Positions 32,914-41,582 of a stretch of 64,000 nucleotides of DNA are shown in pieces (positions within the stretch are counted from its first letter, which is position 1; each line of letters starts with the position of its first letter). This DNA comes from CAZKHG01 sp964552655. GTDB taxonomy: Bacteria; Bacteroidota; Bacteroidia; Bacteroidales; Tenuifilaceae. Location of the stretch: positions 1-64,000 of the forward strand of contig CAZKHG010000014.1 of the NCBI GenBank assembly GCA_964552655.1, given 5' to 3'. The translations under genes and the position numbers were made by a program. The notes below the pieces were generated by a model. That model made no database searches, had not been told where the DNA came from, and saw only the letters and a program-made list of their open reading frames with translations.

Positions 32914-33726
32914 TTATGATGCAATTTTTATCTCTTTGTTCCGATGCGGTGAATAGCTCTTCTTTTCATTCCGCCCTTCAAGAATGAGCTGACGCAATTT
33001 CACATATTTCAAAAAACTGGTGTATGCAGAAAAAGAGCTGATAACAAAGCCATTAAAACCATCGAGAAAGCCAAGGTTGAGGATGTAAGCCTTAAAAAAA
33101 CGCCAACCCGTGTTAAACATTATTTTAAAGATATTGCTTTTACGCCCCAGCTTATAGTACTCCAGAGCTGCTATGGTGCTAAACCTGTTGGCTTTTTGGA
33201 TGTGCGCCTCGTAGGAATCTAAAACCCAATGCAGCAGATCGCCTTTCAGGTATGCCGTTTTGCAGCCCGGGTCCATCTCAAACCGGTCGTGAGGGTTAAT
33301 ACCGCCCCAATGCCCTTTGTGGCGGTTGAACAGGCGCAGCTTTTTATCGGGGTACCAGTTGGAGTGATGGATCCACTGACCACAGTAGTTGTTCAACCGG
33401 TTAAAGAAATACCCATCAAACTTCAGGTTGTCTTTTACAGCCAAAATCGAATCCTTAAGTTCCTCAGAAAGAGCCTCATCGGCATCGAGGGAGAGTACAT
33501 AATCGTATTGGGCAAACTGTAACGCGTAGTTTTTCTGCTCCCTGTAACCCTCGAAATTATGCTGGTAGAATTTTACACCCAGGTTTTTACAGATTTCTTC
33601 TGTCTTGTCAGTAGAGAAAGAGTCAACCACAATAACCTCGTCTGCAACACTTTGCAACGATTTAATGCATCGTTCAATTTTAGACTCTTCGTTTAGCGTA
33701 ATTATAACCGCTGAGATTCTGGACAT
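32914..33726 (-). CDS. Glycosyltransferase family 2, WaaE/KdtX-like
   Basis: The 270-aa protein has the GT-A start SRISAVIITLNEESKIERC, the donor-binding VADEVIVVDSFSTDKTEEI, and the metal motif LSLDADEAL. The GYREQKNYALQFA and RLFNRHKGHWGG segments are typical of the WaaE/KdtX group, which adds glucose or another sugar to the inner core of lipopolysaccharide. A short basic C-terminus (KKSYSPHRNKEIKIAS) suggests membrane association. It heads the run GT2, NTP-transferase, TagB/F-like and tsaC, all within 13 bases of one another, so it belongs to an outer-core or lipooligosaccharide locus. Confidence 0.87.
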   Translation of the reverse strand: MSRISAVIITLNEESKIERCIKSLQSVADEVIVVDSFSTDKTEEICKNLGVKFYQHNFEGYREQKNYALQFAQYDYVLSLDADEALSEELKDSILAVKDNLKFDGYFFNRLNNYCGQWIHHSNWYPDKKLRLFNRHKGHWGGINPHDRFEMDPGCKTAYLKGDLLHWVLDSYEAHIQKANRFSTIAALEYYKLGRKSNIFKIMFNTGWRFFKAYILNLGFLDGFNGFVISSFSAYTSFLKYVKLRQLILEGRNEKKSYSPHRNKEIKIAS

Positions 33727-33809
33727 TTCAATCAGTTAAAAAACCCAAATTTAGGGAAATATTTCAGAAAATTTTGATAAAATTCCGAAAGCAAAAACTA
33801 AACAGATTG

Positions 33810-34820
33810 TTAAAATAATCTTTGGGGCACCTGCAACTTTTTATCAAAGTCTCTTCCCAAGAAAATTCTTTCATTGATATTTTTAAGGTTATCCAAGGCT
33901 CCAGAAAAAATAGTGATGCCTTTCTCGAAGACAATATCCGGGAAAAAGTTTAGAATTTCCAAGGGGAAATTTCTAGGAATCTCAATGATTTCGAAATCTT
34001 TTAAAATCTTATAGTCTGTTTTTTCTCTGGGATGAGCTTTTACATAAATAACATAGCCAGCTGCATGATCTTTTAAAATCTGTTTATATAGGTTGATTTT
34101 ATACTCTTCATCTACCAGACCATCCTCTGATAATGGCTGGGTAATCAGGATAACCTTTTTATTGCCACTGATATTGAATTTATGGCCCTGAGAAAAGATA
34201 TCGAGCAGGATCTGCCGATTCTCCTCACTCAACTTATTAACCAGTCCATGTAAATCAAGTTTTCTCCCTTTATGCTTAACAATACCGGGAAGTTTTTCGG
34301 GATATTGCACCTCAATAGTTTTAATCTGAGGGTCTCTTCCTTCTCCCTGTGGCGTGTTTAGTATATATTTTCGTTTAAACGCCTTTAAGTTATTGACTAA
34401 TGGGTTGTAGTTTCTAAAGCCATCTTCAACCTGGTTAAAAATGTTTTTTTTAAATCGAATTAAAAAGTAAACCGAAGACAACCCAAGATTATAGTATAAG
34501 TTTATTTCTGATTTTCTAATGAACTCGTACCTGCTTTTTATATCAGAATTTTTCTCAACATAGCTGATAATAAATTTATTTCTCAAAAAAAGTTTGCGTA
34601 AAATCCTCTTTCTATATTGATGGTTATCAATCTTAATAAAAGGAACAAGTAAATAATCTGAAAAAAAACCATGTTCAACCAGCTTGCCGGCAATTGAATC
34701 AAGGTTTGGGGTATGGTCGTTCACTATTAACAACGACTCCATACCCTTATGCTCAATGCTTTTCAGTGTGCTGATGAAAACATGGTACAATGTACCACAT
34801 ACATAGACTTTACTAGTCAT
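33810..34820 (-). CDS. Probable GT52-like sialyl- (nonulosonyl-) transferase
   Basis: The 336-aa protein is only moderately recognisable. Its start (KVYVCGTLYHVFISTLKSIE) and the late VIYVKAHPREKTDY motif are those of GT52 and polysialyltransferase-like enzymes, which use CMP-sialic acid to cap lipooligosaccharide. A late FEKGITIFSGALDN segment would match the conserved serine-containing helix end. The genomic setting strengthens this: it overlaps the NeuB-type gene by 8 bases and follows a CMP-nonulosonate synthetase gene. So it is read as the transferase that uses the CMP-sugar made by its neighbours. A search against GT52 and GT38 profiles would settle the family. Confidence 0.65.
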   Translation of the reverse strand: MTSKVYVCGTLYHVFISTLKSIEHKGMESLLIVNDHTPNLDSIAGKLVEHGFFSDYLLVPFIKIDNHQYRKRILRKLFLRNKFIISYVEKNSDIKSRYEFIRKSEINLYYNLGLSSVYFLIRFKKNIFNQVEDGFRNYNPLVNNLKAFKRKYILNTPQGEGRDPQIKTIEVQYPEKLPGIVKHKGRKLDLHGLVNKLSEENRQILLDIFSQGHKFNISGNKKVILITQPLSEDGLVDEEYKINLYKQILKDHAAGYVIYVKAHPREKTDYKILKDFEIIEIPRNFPLEILNFFPDIVFEKGITIFSGALDNLKNINERIFLGRDFDKKLQVPQRLF

Positions 34821-35688
34821 TACCCGCTTTCTTAAACTTTAGCTTTTCCCTTTGTACCTGTTCAATTTCAAGGATGTCGGATTTTTTATAGGTTAAAGCA
34901 CTTTTAATAGCGTGTAAATCTCTTACCAGCTTCCTGATGCCATCAGGTTCAAGGGATGCAGCATGATCGGTACCCTTCCAAGTTCGATCAAGGGTATAGT
35001 GGCGTTCAATAAAAACGGCTCCAAGCGAGTAAGCTACCACATCAACGGCTATGCCCAGGTGATGTCCGGAAAAACCTATTTCTTTAACAAGATTCCCGTA
35101 TTTCTCCTTTAGGTAAGTAATCTCCAATAAGCTGATATCCTCAAAGGGAACCGGGTAACCTGATGTACAGCTGTACAAAACAACATCTTTATTTCGTTTA
35201 TACTTCACAAAAAAGTTAACCAGATCATCAATCTCCTGCTTACTTGTCATGCCAACTGAAACATGGATTTCACCATTATAATTATTACACAACCACTCCA
35301 GCATTTTATAGTGGTTGTTACATGCTGAAGGTATTTTAATCAAGTCAGGGTTTAAACCTGCAATCTCCTGGGCAGAGGTTAAATCCCATACTGAAGATGA
35401 ATATACAATACCCATTTCTTCGCAATATTGTTTCAGCTGGGCATGTTGATCAACTGTAAACTCTAAAAACTCACGGTGCTCGCCGTAAGTATCGCCATAA
35501 GCGTGAACCGGATTTGGGTGTAACGCGTTATACTGTTCTTCAGTTAAAAGCTCTTTGTTGTTTCTTTTTTGAAACTTGACGATATCAGCGTTACAAAAAA
35601 TTTTCGCAACCTTGATCATTTCTTTGGCAATCGAGAAATCCCCTTTATGATTGCACCCAATTTCTGCTATAACCTGTGGAGTTTTCAT
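34813..35688 (-). CDS. neuB: NeuB-family nonulosonate (sialic-acid-type) synthase lacking the SAF domain
   Basis: NeuB enzymes condense phosphoenolpyruvate with a hexose or its 6-phosphate to make a nine-carbon 2-keto acid. The 291-aa protein has the TIM-barrel signatures VIAEIGCNHKGDFSIAKEM, ADIVKFQKRN, SSSVWDLTSAQEI, IKIPSACNNHYKML, GFSGHHLGIAVDVVAYSLGA and IERHYTLDRTWKGTDHAASL. It ends after the barrel; the C-terminal SAF (antifreeze-like) lid found in typical 340-aa NeuB proteins is absent. It sits one base after the NeuA-HAD stop and overlaps the GT52-like gene by 8 bases. Because the neighbour has a phosphatase domain and no NeuC is present, the product is probably a 9-phosphate, perhaps KDN-9-P. 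Confidence 0.88.
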   Translation of the reverse strand: MKTPQVIAEIGCNHKGDFSIAKEMIKVAKIFCNADIVKFQKRNNKELLTEEQYNALHPNPVHAYGDTYGEHREFLEFTVDQHAQLKQYCEEMGIVYSSSVWDLTSAQEIAGLNPDLIKIPSACNNHYKMLEWLCNNYNGEIHVSVGMTSKQEIDDLVNFFVKYKRNKDVVLYSCTSGYPVPFEDISLLEITYLKEKYGNLVKEIGFSGHHLGIAVDVVAYSLGAVFIERHYTLDRTWKGTDHAASLEPDGIRKLVRDLHAIKSALTYKKSDILEIEQVQREKLKFKKAGND

Positions 35689-35689
35689 G

Positions 35690-36853
35690 CTATAAAAAGC
35701 GCTGGTTAAATTTAATTAAAGATTCAATAGCTTCACGAACAGCCCCATTTGCACCCTTTTCGTGCAAAACGATATCTGCAGCTGCTTTTACTGTAATTGT
35801 TCCATTAGATGGAGTATAACTTAATTTGGATGCGTAAATATTTGCCAAATCATTAATATCATCGCCAATGTAAGCAATTTCATCACGGGTTATTCTCTTT
35901 TCATTAAGCAGATGAGTTAAGAAGGAGTATTTGTCCTTAACCCCCAGGTAGGTGTGATCAATGCCTAGTTTTTTCATCCGCTGTGTTACAATTTCAGAAT
36001 TTTCAGATGTGATAACCATAGGCGTGATGCCATGATCAGTAAGAAGGCTTATTCCCATACCGTCAATAAAACTGAATGTTTTAGAAAACTCACCCTGAAC
36101 AGTATAGGAAACTCTAGAATCTGTAAGCACACCATCAACATCCATAATAAAATACCGGATTGGCTTGGTAGATTTTTTGTAACCACTTAACCGTTTTGCG
36201 AGTAGTTCTTCAATAATAATAAAATCTGTAGGTTCATCTATTTCTGTAAGTGTATCATCAGGCATTTCCAATATTCCTATATTCCCGCCTAACCGATTTC
36301 TGGTTTTTCTAAATGTTTCTGATTTAATTCCATAAACTGCCCCATTCTCAATTAAAAGCCCCTCAAAATCCTGCCTTCTTGGTCTGTTTAAATAGTTATA
36401 GTTAAGGCTTTCCCCTTTACTACTCCAGATAAAACGGTGGGTCTTTACAACACTTAAAACTGAATCATATTTTTCATTTTCAAGAATTTCTATTGCCTTG
36501 TCAATATCTTTACTCGATGTTAAGGGTGAGGTTGCTTGTAATAAAAAATATAAATCAAAATTGAATTTAAGGCTCTGGGCTAACTCTTCCATTGCCATTT
36601 CAGTGCTGGCTGTATCAGTAGCACTTTCAGGGCTGCGGAGATGTGTTTTCACCTTCGGTGTCCAGCTATATTCCTTGTTAACAAAATCAACTATCCAGGG
36701 ATCATCGGTAAAAATGTAAATTTCATCAAGGTTACTAAAGATTGCTTCACCAAGCACCCAGGTAAATAATGGGCGCCCAAGAAGCTTTCTTTTATTTTTG
36801 TTTTTAATTCCTTTCGAACCTGCTCTTAATGGGATTATTGCGACTTTTTTCAT
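35690..36853 (-). CDS. neuA: Fused CMP-nonulosonate synthetase (NeuA) and HAD phosphatase
   Basis: The 387-aa protein joins two enzymes. Residues 1-230 are a CMP-sialate cytidylyltransferase, with IPLRAGSKGIKNKNKRKLLG for CTP binding, the HLRSPESATDTAS loop and YFLLQATSPLTSSKDID. Residues from about 233 are a KdsC-like HAD phosphatase with nucleophile motif DVDGVLTD (D238) and YIGDDINDL. The pair can dephosphorylate a nonulosonate 9-phosphate and then activate the free acid as the CMP-sugar. A comparable two-domain layout exists in animal CMP-sialate synthetases. The ATG at 36853 is chosen because a -7 box lies between it and the alternative start at 36904. First gene of a three-gene unit. 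Confidence 0.92.
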   Translation of the reverse strand: MKKVAIIPLRAGSKGIKNKNKRKLLGRPLFTWVLGEAIFSNLDEIYIFTDDPWIVDFVNKEYSWTPKVKTHLRSPESATDTASTEMAMEELAQSLKFNFDLYFLLQATSPLTSSKDIDKAIEILENEKYDSVLSVVKTHRFIWSSKGESLNYNYLNRPRRQDFEGLLIENGAVYGIKSETFRKTRNRLGGNIGILEMPDDTLTEIDEPTDFIIIEELLAKRLSGYKKSTKPIRYFIMDVDGVLTDSRVSYTVQGEFSKTFSFIDGMGISLLTDHGITPMVITSENSEIVTQRMKKLGIDHTYLGVKDKYSFLTHLLNEKRITRDEIAYIGDDINDLANIYASKLSYTPSNGTITVKAAADIVLHEKGANGAVREAIESLIKFNQRFL

Positions 36854-36888
36854 CAGAGAGTTATTGGGAGTTATCAAATTTGTGACTG

Positions 36889-36896
36889 CAAATGTA
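36889..36896 (-). promoter_or_regulatory. Probable -7 box of the nonulosonate operon
   Basis: The minus strand reads TACATTTG, a TAnnTTTG match, about 36 bases before the chosen NeuA-HAD start at 36853. Confidence 0.6.
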
Positions 36897-37038
36897 CAAA
36901 ACAATCTTCTAAAAAATTATCTTCTTTAGCAAGTATCTATATAGCTGATTATTTGATGTTTAAAAACAACAACCAATATGTTATACTGATTTTAATAAGT
37001 TTAATTTATCATTCTGCTCATTTTATCATTTAAGAAAT

Positions 37039-37046
37039 TATTTTTG
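37039..37046 (+). promoter_or_regulatory. Probable -7 box of the GT90 gene
   Basis: TATTTTTG matches TAnnTTTG, with transcription predicted about 30 bases before the start at 37084. It is divergent from the nonulosonate operon promoter. Confidence 0.45.
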
Positions 37047-37083
37047 GCATACCATAATAAAAGAATATCTAAAAGAAATTGTA

Positions 37084-38082
37084 ATGAAAACCCTCCTCAA
37101 AAAGCTATCAACCAAACACAAAAATAACAAGGTCTGGTACTATTTTAAAAATTTCGCCAGGCAGCTTTTCCCGAAGAGTGCCTACCAGTCGAGGCTGCCA
37201 TTAAAACTTGCCACCCTAAATGATTTTGATGTTGAATACATTAAAAAGCGGGTTAACTATTACAACAGGCTCACAGAAAATATCCAGCTTTCAACCGAAA
37301 TAAAATCCCTTGCAGAGTTCAAACGGAGGAAAAAGCATAAAACATACTTTTTTGATACCTATGAGTATAGCCGGTACTTTGATACCCGGTTAAGAATGGG
37401 TTTCAAGTCGGGCGATGTTATTCATGTACCTGAAGAACCAACCATAGTGAAAAGCAGGCCAATAGCCGGAAATAACCTAAATTCCGTGCTGTTGAACCTG
37501 GATAAGGTAAGGCATTTTACCTTTTTGCACGATAAAAAAGACTTTACCGGAAAGAAGAATATGCTGGTAAGCCGGAACTTTGCCAGTCAGCCTCACCGGA
37601 TCAAATTCCTGGAGATGTATATCAATCATCCCTTATGTAATATCGGGAAAATCAATAAAAGTCATGGCCGACTGGAGCTGCTGCGGGATATTATGACCAT
37701 CGAGGAGCACCTCGATTATAAATTTATCCTATGCATTGAGGGGAATGATGTGGCCACCAACCTGAAATGGGTGATGTCGTCCAACTCCCTGGCAGTGATG
37801 CCCAAACCCAAATACGAAACCTGGTTTATGGAAGGGACGCTGATCCCCAATTATCATTATGTTCTGATCAACGACGATTACTCTGATTTTGAGGAAAGAA
37901 TGAATTATTACATTGAGCACACCGATGAGGCGCTTGAGATAATCCGCAATGCACATCAGTACATTGAGCAATTCAAAAACAGGAAAAGGGAAGATCTTAT
38001 ATCGCTTTTAGTATTGGAAAAATACTTCTATAAAACCGGGCAAAAGGAAACCAGCAGCGAGTTAAAATCGCTTTTTTCTTAA
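37084..38082 (+). CDS. Glycosyltransferase family 90 (CAP10/LPS-modifying type)
   Basis: The 332-aa protein has the GT90 hallmarks: YFFDTYEYSRYFDTR early on, KRPIV-type region IVKSRPIAG, FTFLHDKKDFTGKKNMLVSR and the strongly conserved FILCIEGNDVATNLKWVMSSNSLAVMPK region followed by ETWFMEG. Family members add xylose, glucose or similar sugars to fungal capsules, Notch-type proteins and bacterial lipopolysaccharide. It is divergent from the nonulosonate operon and shares the surface-glycan neighbourhood, so a role in lipopolysaccharide outer-core assembly is likely. Its TAA and the dapD stop on the other strand share the TTAA at 38079-38082. Confidence 0.87.
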   Translation: MKTLLKKLSTKHKNNKVWYYFKNFARQLFPKSAYQSRLPLKLATLNDFDVEYIKKRVNYYNRLTENIQLSTEIKSLAEFKRRKKHKTYFFDTYEYSRYFDTRLRMGFKSGDVIHVPEEPTIVKSRPIAGNNLNSVLLNLDKVRHFTFLHDKKDFTGKKNMLVSRNFASQPHRIKFLEMYINHPLCNIGKINKSHGRLELLRDIMTIEEHLDYKFILCIEGNDVATNLKWVMSSNSLAVMPKPKYETWFMEGTLIPNYHYVLINDDYSDFEERMNYYIEHTDEALEIIRNAHQYIEQFKNRKREDLISLLVLEKYFYKTGQKETSSELKSLFS

Positions 38083-38894
38083 ACTGACACCCCGAAATCC
38101 CTCAGCGCATCGTTAAGCGAAGTTTTTTTATCGGTTGATTCTTTCCTTTGACCGATAATTAGCGCACAAGGAACCTGGAAATCGCCAGCGGCAAATCTTT
38201 TGGTATATGAACCGGGAATTACTACTGATCGCGGGGGAACCAGCCCCTTGTACTCTTTTGGGGATGGGTTTGTAACATCTATTATTTTGGTTGACATGGT
38301 TAAAACCACATTTGCACCCAGAACGGCCTCTTTGCCAACCCTTACGCCTTCAACAACAATACAACGCGAGCCTATGAAGCAACCATCCTCGATAATCACG
38401 GGTGCTGCCTGAACCGGTTCCAGCACCCCTCCAATACCAACGCCGCCGCTAAGGTGAACATTTTTCCCAATTTGAGCACATGAGCCAACGGTGGCCCAGG
38501 TATCCACCATGGTGCCCTCGTCAACATACGCCCCAATGTTTACGTACGATGGCATCATAATTACACCCCTGGCCAGGTACGAGCCATACCGTGCAACTGC
38601 ATGCGGGACAACCCGAACCCCAAGTTTTTTATAATCCTTCTTTAAAGCGATTTTATCGTGAAACTCAAATGGTCCAACCTCGGTTACGTTCATTTCCTGT
38701 ATCGGGAAATAAAGGATTACGGCTTTTTTAACCCATTCGTTAACCCTCCAACTATCCTCCTCTGGTTCGGCAATTCGGATCCTGCCCTTGTCCAGCAAAT
38801 CAATTACTTCTCTTATAGCATCAATAGTGTTTTGTTTCGTAAGCATTGAACGATCATCCCAGGCATTCTCAATAAGCACTTTCAGGTTTTCCAT
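38079..38894 (-). CDS. dapD: Tetrahydrodipicolinate N-succinyltransferase
   Basis: DapD transfers succinyl from succinyl-CoA to tetrahydrodipicolinate in the succinylase branch of diaminopimelate and lysine synthesis. The 271-aa protein has the helical N-terminal domain (about 1-95) and a left-handed beta-helix of hexapeptide repeats (GVIMMPSYVNIGAYVDEGTM, then SCAQIGKNVHLSGGVGIGG), ending with VPGSYTKRF-type sequence (PGSYTKRFAAGDF). Its presence shows this organism can use the succinylase route rather than only the aminotransferase (DapL) route known in some Bacteroidota. It is a single gene with its own -7 box and a stop overlapping that of convergent GT90. Confidence 0.96.
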   Translation of the reverse strand: MENLKVLIENAWDDRSMLTKQNTIDAIREVIDLLDKGRIRIAEPEEDSWRVNEWVKKAVILYFPIQEMNVTEVGPFEFHDKIALKKDYKKLGVRVVPHAVARYGSYLARGVIMMPSYVNIGAYVDEGTMVDTWATVGSCAQIGKNVHLSGGVGIGGVLEPVQAAPVIIEDGCFIGSRCIVVEGVRVGKEAVLGANVVLTMSTKIIDVTNPSPKEYKGLVPPRSVVIPGSYTKRFAAGDFQVPCALIIGQRKESTDKKTSLNDALRDFGVSV

Positions 38895-38914
38895 GGTAAC
38901 GGGTTTTATGAATG

Positions 38915-38922
38915 CAAAAGTA
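38915..38922 (-). promoter_or_regulatory. Probable -7 box of dapD
   Basis: The minus strand reads TACTTTTG, a TAnnTTTG match, about 21 bases before the dapD start. Confidence 0.55.
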
Positions 38923-38992
38923 AACTTTTTTGTAAATTACATGTCTTATGTTATACGTGAACAGTTATTGTAAAACAAACAAATAGTTGACT

Positions 38993-41425
38993 ATGAATTG
39001 GAATAAGCTGACAAACGGGATAATCCTTACTACAGGATTACTTTGGGCTGCTAGCTATTACAGCCTTTCGCAAGAGCTGACCCGGTATATGGAACCGGTA
39101 AAAGAGCTTGCCGAGATAATTGATGCGCCATCAACCCCAATAATCAGGTTAAGCCCGGATAATAAAACATTTATTCTTGCCCAACCACAGGAAATGCCCG
39201 ATCTGGCTGAACTTGCACAAGCCGAATTACGGCTGGCGGGGTTAAGGATAAATCCAGCTAATTTCACACAAAGCCGCTCAAGATATTATCAGAATCTTTC
39301 CATTCAGGTTATAGGTAACCCGAAAATTATTCCCATAAATGGTTTACCAGCCGATGGAAGGATAAACCGCTTCAGCTGGTCGCCAGATGGGAAAAGAATT
39401 GCCATTACCCTTCATAAACAAAATAATGTAGAGCTGTGGGTTGCCAACGCCCAAACAGGAGAGGTGAAAAAATGGGCCGAAAACCTGAATGAGTCATTAA
39501 GCGCTTTCTCCTTCTCCTGGCTTTCAGAGAGCAAAACGATAATCTATTTGGCTATCCCAGAAAACAAAGGAACTCTTCCTGGTTTAAATCAACTCCCGGA
39601 GGGGCCATCGGTACAGGAGACTGGTGGAAAAACCGCAAAGGTGAGAACATATCAGGATCTGCTTAAAAATCCTGCCGACGAAAGAGTTTTTGAGTACTAT
39701 GCCGGCGCTCAAATGATGAAAATTACCGAAGGTATAAATCCTATACCCATTGGAAACCCGGGCAATATTTCAAGCTTCTCTGCATCACCAGATGGAAATT
39801 ATATTCTGGTAGAACAAATTGTAAGACCTTTCTCGTATTTAGTTCCCAGTGAACTTTTTCCCACAAATGTTGACATCTGGAACATAAATGGTGACTTGGT
39901 GAAAAGGTTGGCTGAGCTGCCCTTAGCTGAAGATATTCCACAGGGATTTAGCGCAGCCAGAAAAGGAAGAAGGGATTTTGAATGGCGTGCAGACTTACCC
40001 TCAACCATAATTTGGGCAGAAGCACAGGATGATGGCGATCCTAAGAAAGAAGCTGAAATTCGCGATAAGCTCTATGCACTTGATGCCCCGTTCAGTAATT
40101 CCCCTGTTGAATTCCTGAGTCTGAATCTCAGGTACTCAGGAATAACCTGGGGTTGGAAAAACCTGGCGGTTGTTTCAGAAAGGTGGTGGACAAACAGAAA
40201 GGTTGTAACCAGTTTCATAGATCCTTCAAACCCCAAAGCCCAGAAAAAAGTTATTTGGGATCGTTCCTGGCAGGATGCATACAGCGATCCGGGTTATTTT
40301 GTAACTACTCCAAACGCCTGGGGAAGAGAGGTGTTACTCACTGATAAAAACATGAAGTACCTTTACCTTTCCGGCAACGGATCAACCCCTAAAGGGGATT
40401 TCCCCTTTCTGGATGAATTCGATATCAAATTAAATAAAACAAAAAGAATCTGGCAGTGCCAGGGGGAAGTTTATGAATATTTTGTTGATTTTCTCAACCT
40501 GGAAAAAAGAATCATTATCACCTCCCGCGAATCAACCAATGAACAACCAAACTATTATTCCCGCGACCTGATCAAGAAGAAGGTTAATCAGCTTACCTTC
40601 TTCCCGCATCCTTACCCGATGCTGAAAGAGGTTAAAAAGGAGCTGGTTAAATATAAGCGGGAGGATGGGTTAACTCTTACCGGAACACTTTACCTGCCAG
40701 CCGGTTATGTAAAAGGATCTGTTCAACTGCCCGTATTAATGTGGGCTTACCCTGAGGAGTTTGTTGACCCCAATCTGGCTGGTCAGGTAAAAGGTTCGCC
40801 TTACCGGTTTATTCGTCCATCAAGACTGTCGGCTATTCTATGGGTTGCAAGAGGTTATGCTGTATTCGACAACCTGGGGATGCCCATTGTCGGGAAAGAT
40901 GGCAAGGAGCCAAACGATACATTTATTGAGCAGCTGGTTTCGAATGCAAAGGCTGCAATCGACACCCTTGTTTCAATGAAGGTTGCCGATCCTAAACGAA
41001 TTGCCATTGGGGGACACTCATACGGTGCATTTATGACCGCCAACCTGATGGCTCATTGTGATCTGTTTGCAGCTGGAATAGCCAGGAGTGGGGCATACAA
41101 CAGAAGTTTAACCCCATTCGGGTTCCAGAGCGAGGAGCGTAACTACTGGGAAGCACAGGATGTTTATAACAAAATGTCGCCCTTCAACTATGCAAATAAA
41201 ATAAACGAGCCTTTGCTGTTAATTCACGGTGAGGCCGACAATAACAGCGGGACCTTCCCCATTCAGAGCGAAAGATTGTATGCTGCCATTAAAGGGCATG
41301 GCGGGACAACCCGGCTGGTTTTACTCCCATACGAAAGTCATGGATACAGGGCGCGGCAATCGATAATGCATGTTACCTGGGAGATGGACAACTGGTTGGA
41401 AAAATACGTTAAAAACAGAAAGTAA
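38993..41425 (+). CDS. S9-family prolyl-oligopeptidase-like exported peptidase
   Basis: The 810-aa protein has an N-terminal hydrophobic leader (IILTTGLLWAASYYSLSQE), a long beta-propeller region with repeated SPDGK turns (SWSPDGKRIAITLH, SFSASPDGNYILVEQ), and a C-terminal alpha/beta hydrolase domain. The catalytic triad is Ser676 in GGHSYGAF, Asp749 in HGEADNN and His783 in ESHGYRAR. The IARSGAYNRSLTPFGFQSEER segment is like the plant chloroplast glutamyl endopeptidase group, so cleavage after acidic residues is possible. It probably degrades peptides in the periplasm. The ATG at 38993 is chosen over a TTG six bases earlier. A strong terminator follows. Confidence 0.87.
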   Translation: MNWNKLTNGIILTTGLLWAASYYSLSQELTRYMEPVKELAEIIDAPSTPIIRLSPDNKTFILAQPQEMPDLAELAQAELRLAGLRINPANFTQSRSRYYQNLSIQVIGNPKIIPINGLPADGRINRFSWSPDGKRIAITLHKQNNVELWVANAQTGEVKKWAENLNESLSAFSFSWLSESKTIIYLAIPENKGTLPGLNQLPEGPSVQETGGKTAKVRTYQDLLKNPADERVFEYYAGAQMMKITEGINPIPIGNPGNISSFSASPDGNYILVEQIVRPFSYLVPSELFPTNVDIWNINGDLVKRLAELPLAEDIPQGFSAARKGRRDFEWRADLPSTIIWAEAQDDGDPKKEAEIRDKLYALDAPFSNSPVEFLSLNLRYSGITWGWKNLAVVSERWWTNRKVVTSFIDPSNPKAQKKVIWDRSWQDAYSDPGYFVTTPNAWGREVLLTDKNMKYLYLSGNGSTPKGDFPFLDEFDIKLNKTKRIWQCQGEVYEYFVDFLNLEKRIIITSRESTNEQPNYYSRDLIKKKVNQLTFFPHPYPMLKEVKKELVKYKREDGLTLTGTLYLPAGYVKGSVQLPVLMWAYPEEFVDPNLAGQVKGSPYRFIRPSRLSAILWVARGYAVFDNLGMPIVGKDGKEPNDTFIEQLVSNAKAAIDTLVSMKVADPKRIAIGGHSYGAFMTANLMAHCDLFAAGIARSGAYNRSLTPFGFQSEERNYWEAQDVYNKMSPFNYANKINEPLLLIHGEADNNSGTFPIQSERLYAAIKGHGGTTRLVLLPYESHGYRARQSIMHVTWEMDNWLEKYVKNRK

Positions 41426-41444
41426 ATATTCCGAAATATTGGCT

Positions 41445-41490
41445 CTGGTTACTTGTCAGAATTAATTTATCACAGCTGACAGGTAACCAG
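41445..41490 (+). terminator. Terminator after the S9 peptidase gene
   Basis: A 15-bp stem with one G-T pair (41445-41459 with 41476-41490) encloses a 16-base loop and is followed by a T-rich tract. Confidence 0.75.
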
Positions 41491-41559
41491 TTTCATTTAT
41501 ATAAGCGGTTAAAAAAGGTTAAAGCTAAACATGGTTTGGTTTTTGTTAGAAACATCCAT

Positions 41560-41567
41560 TATTTTTG
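41560..41567 (+). promoter_or_regulatory. Probable -7 box of the CarboxypepD_reg-domain gene
   Basis: TATTTTTG fits TAnnTTTG and a TTTG lies at 41535-41538 with a 21-base gap. Transcription would start about 9 bases before the GTG at 41583, an almost leaderless message. Confidence 0.5.
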
Positions 41568-41582
41568 AGAACCAAAAACTAA

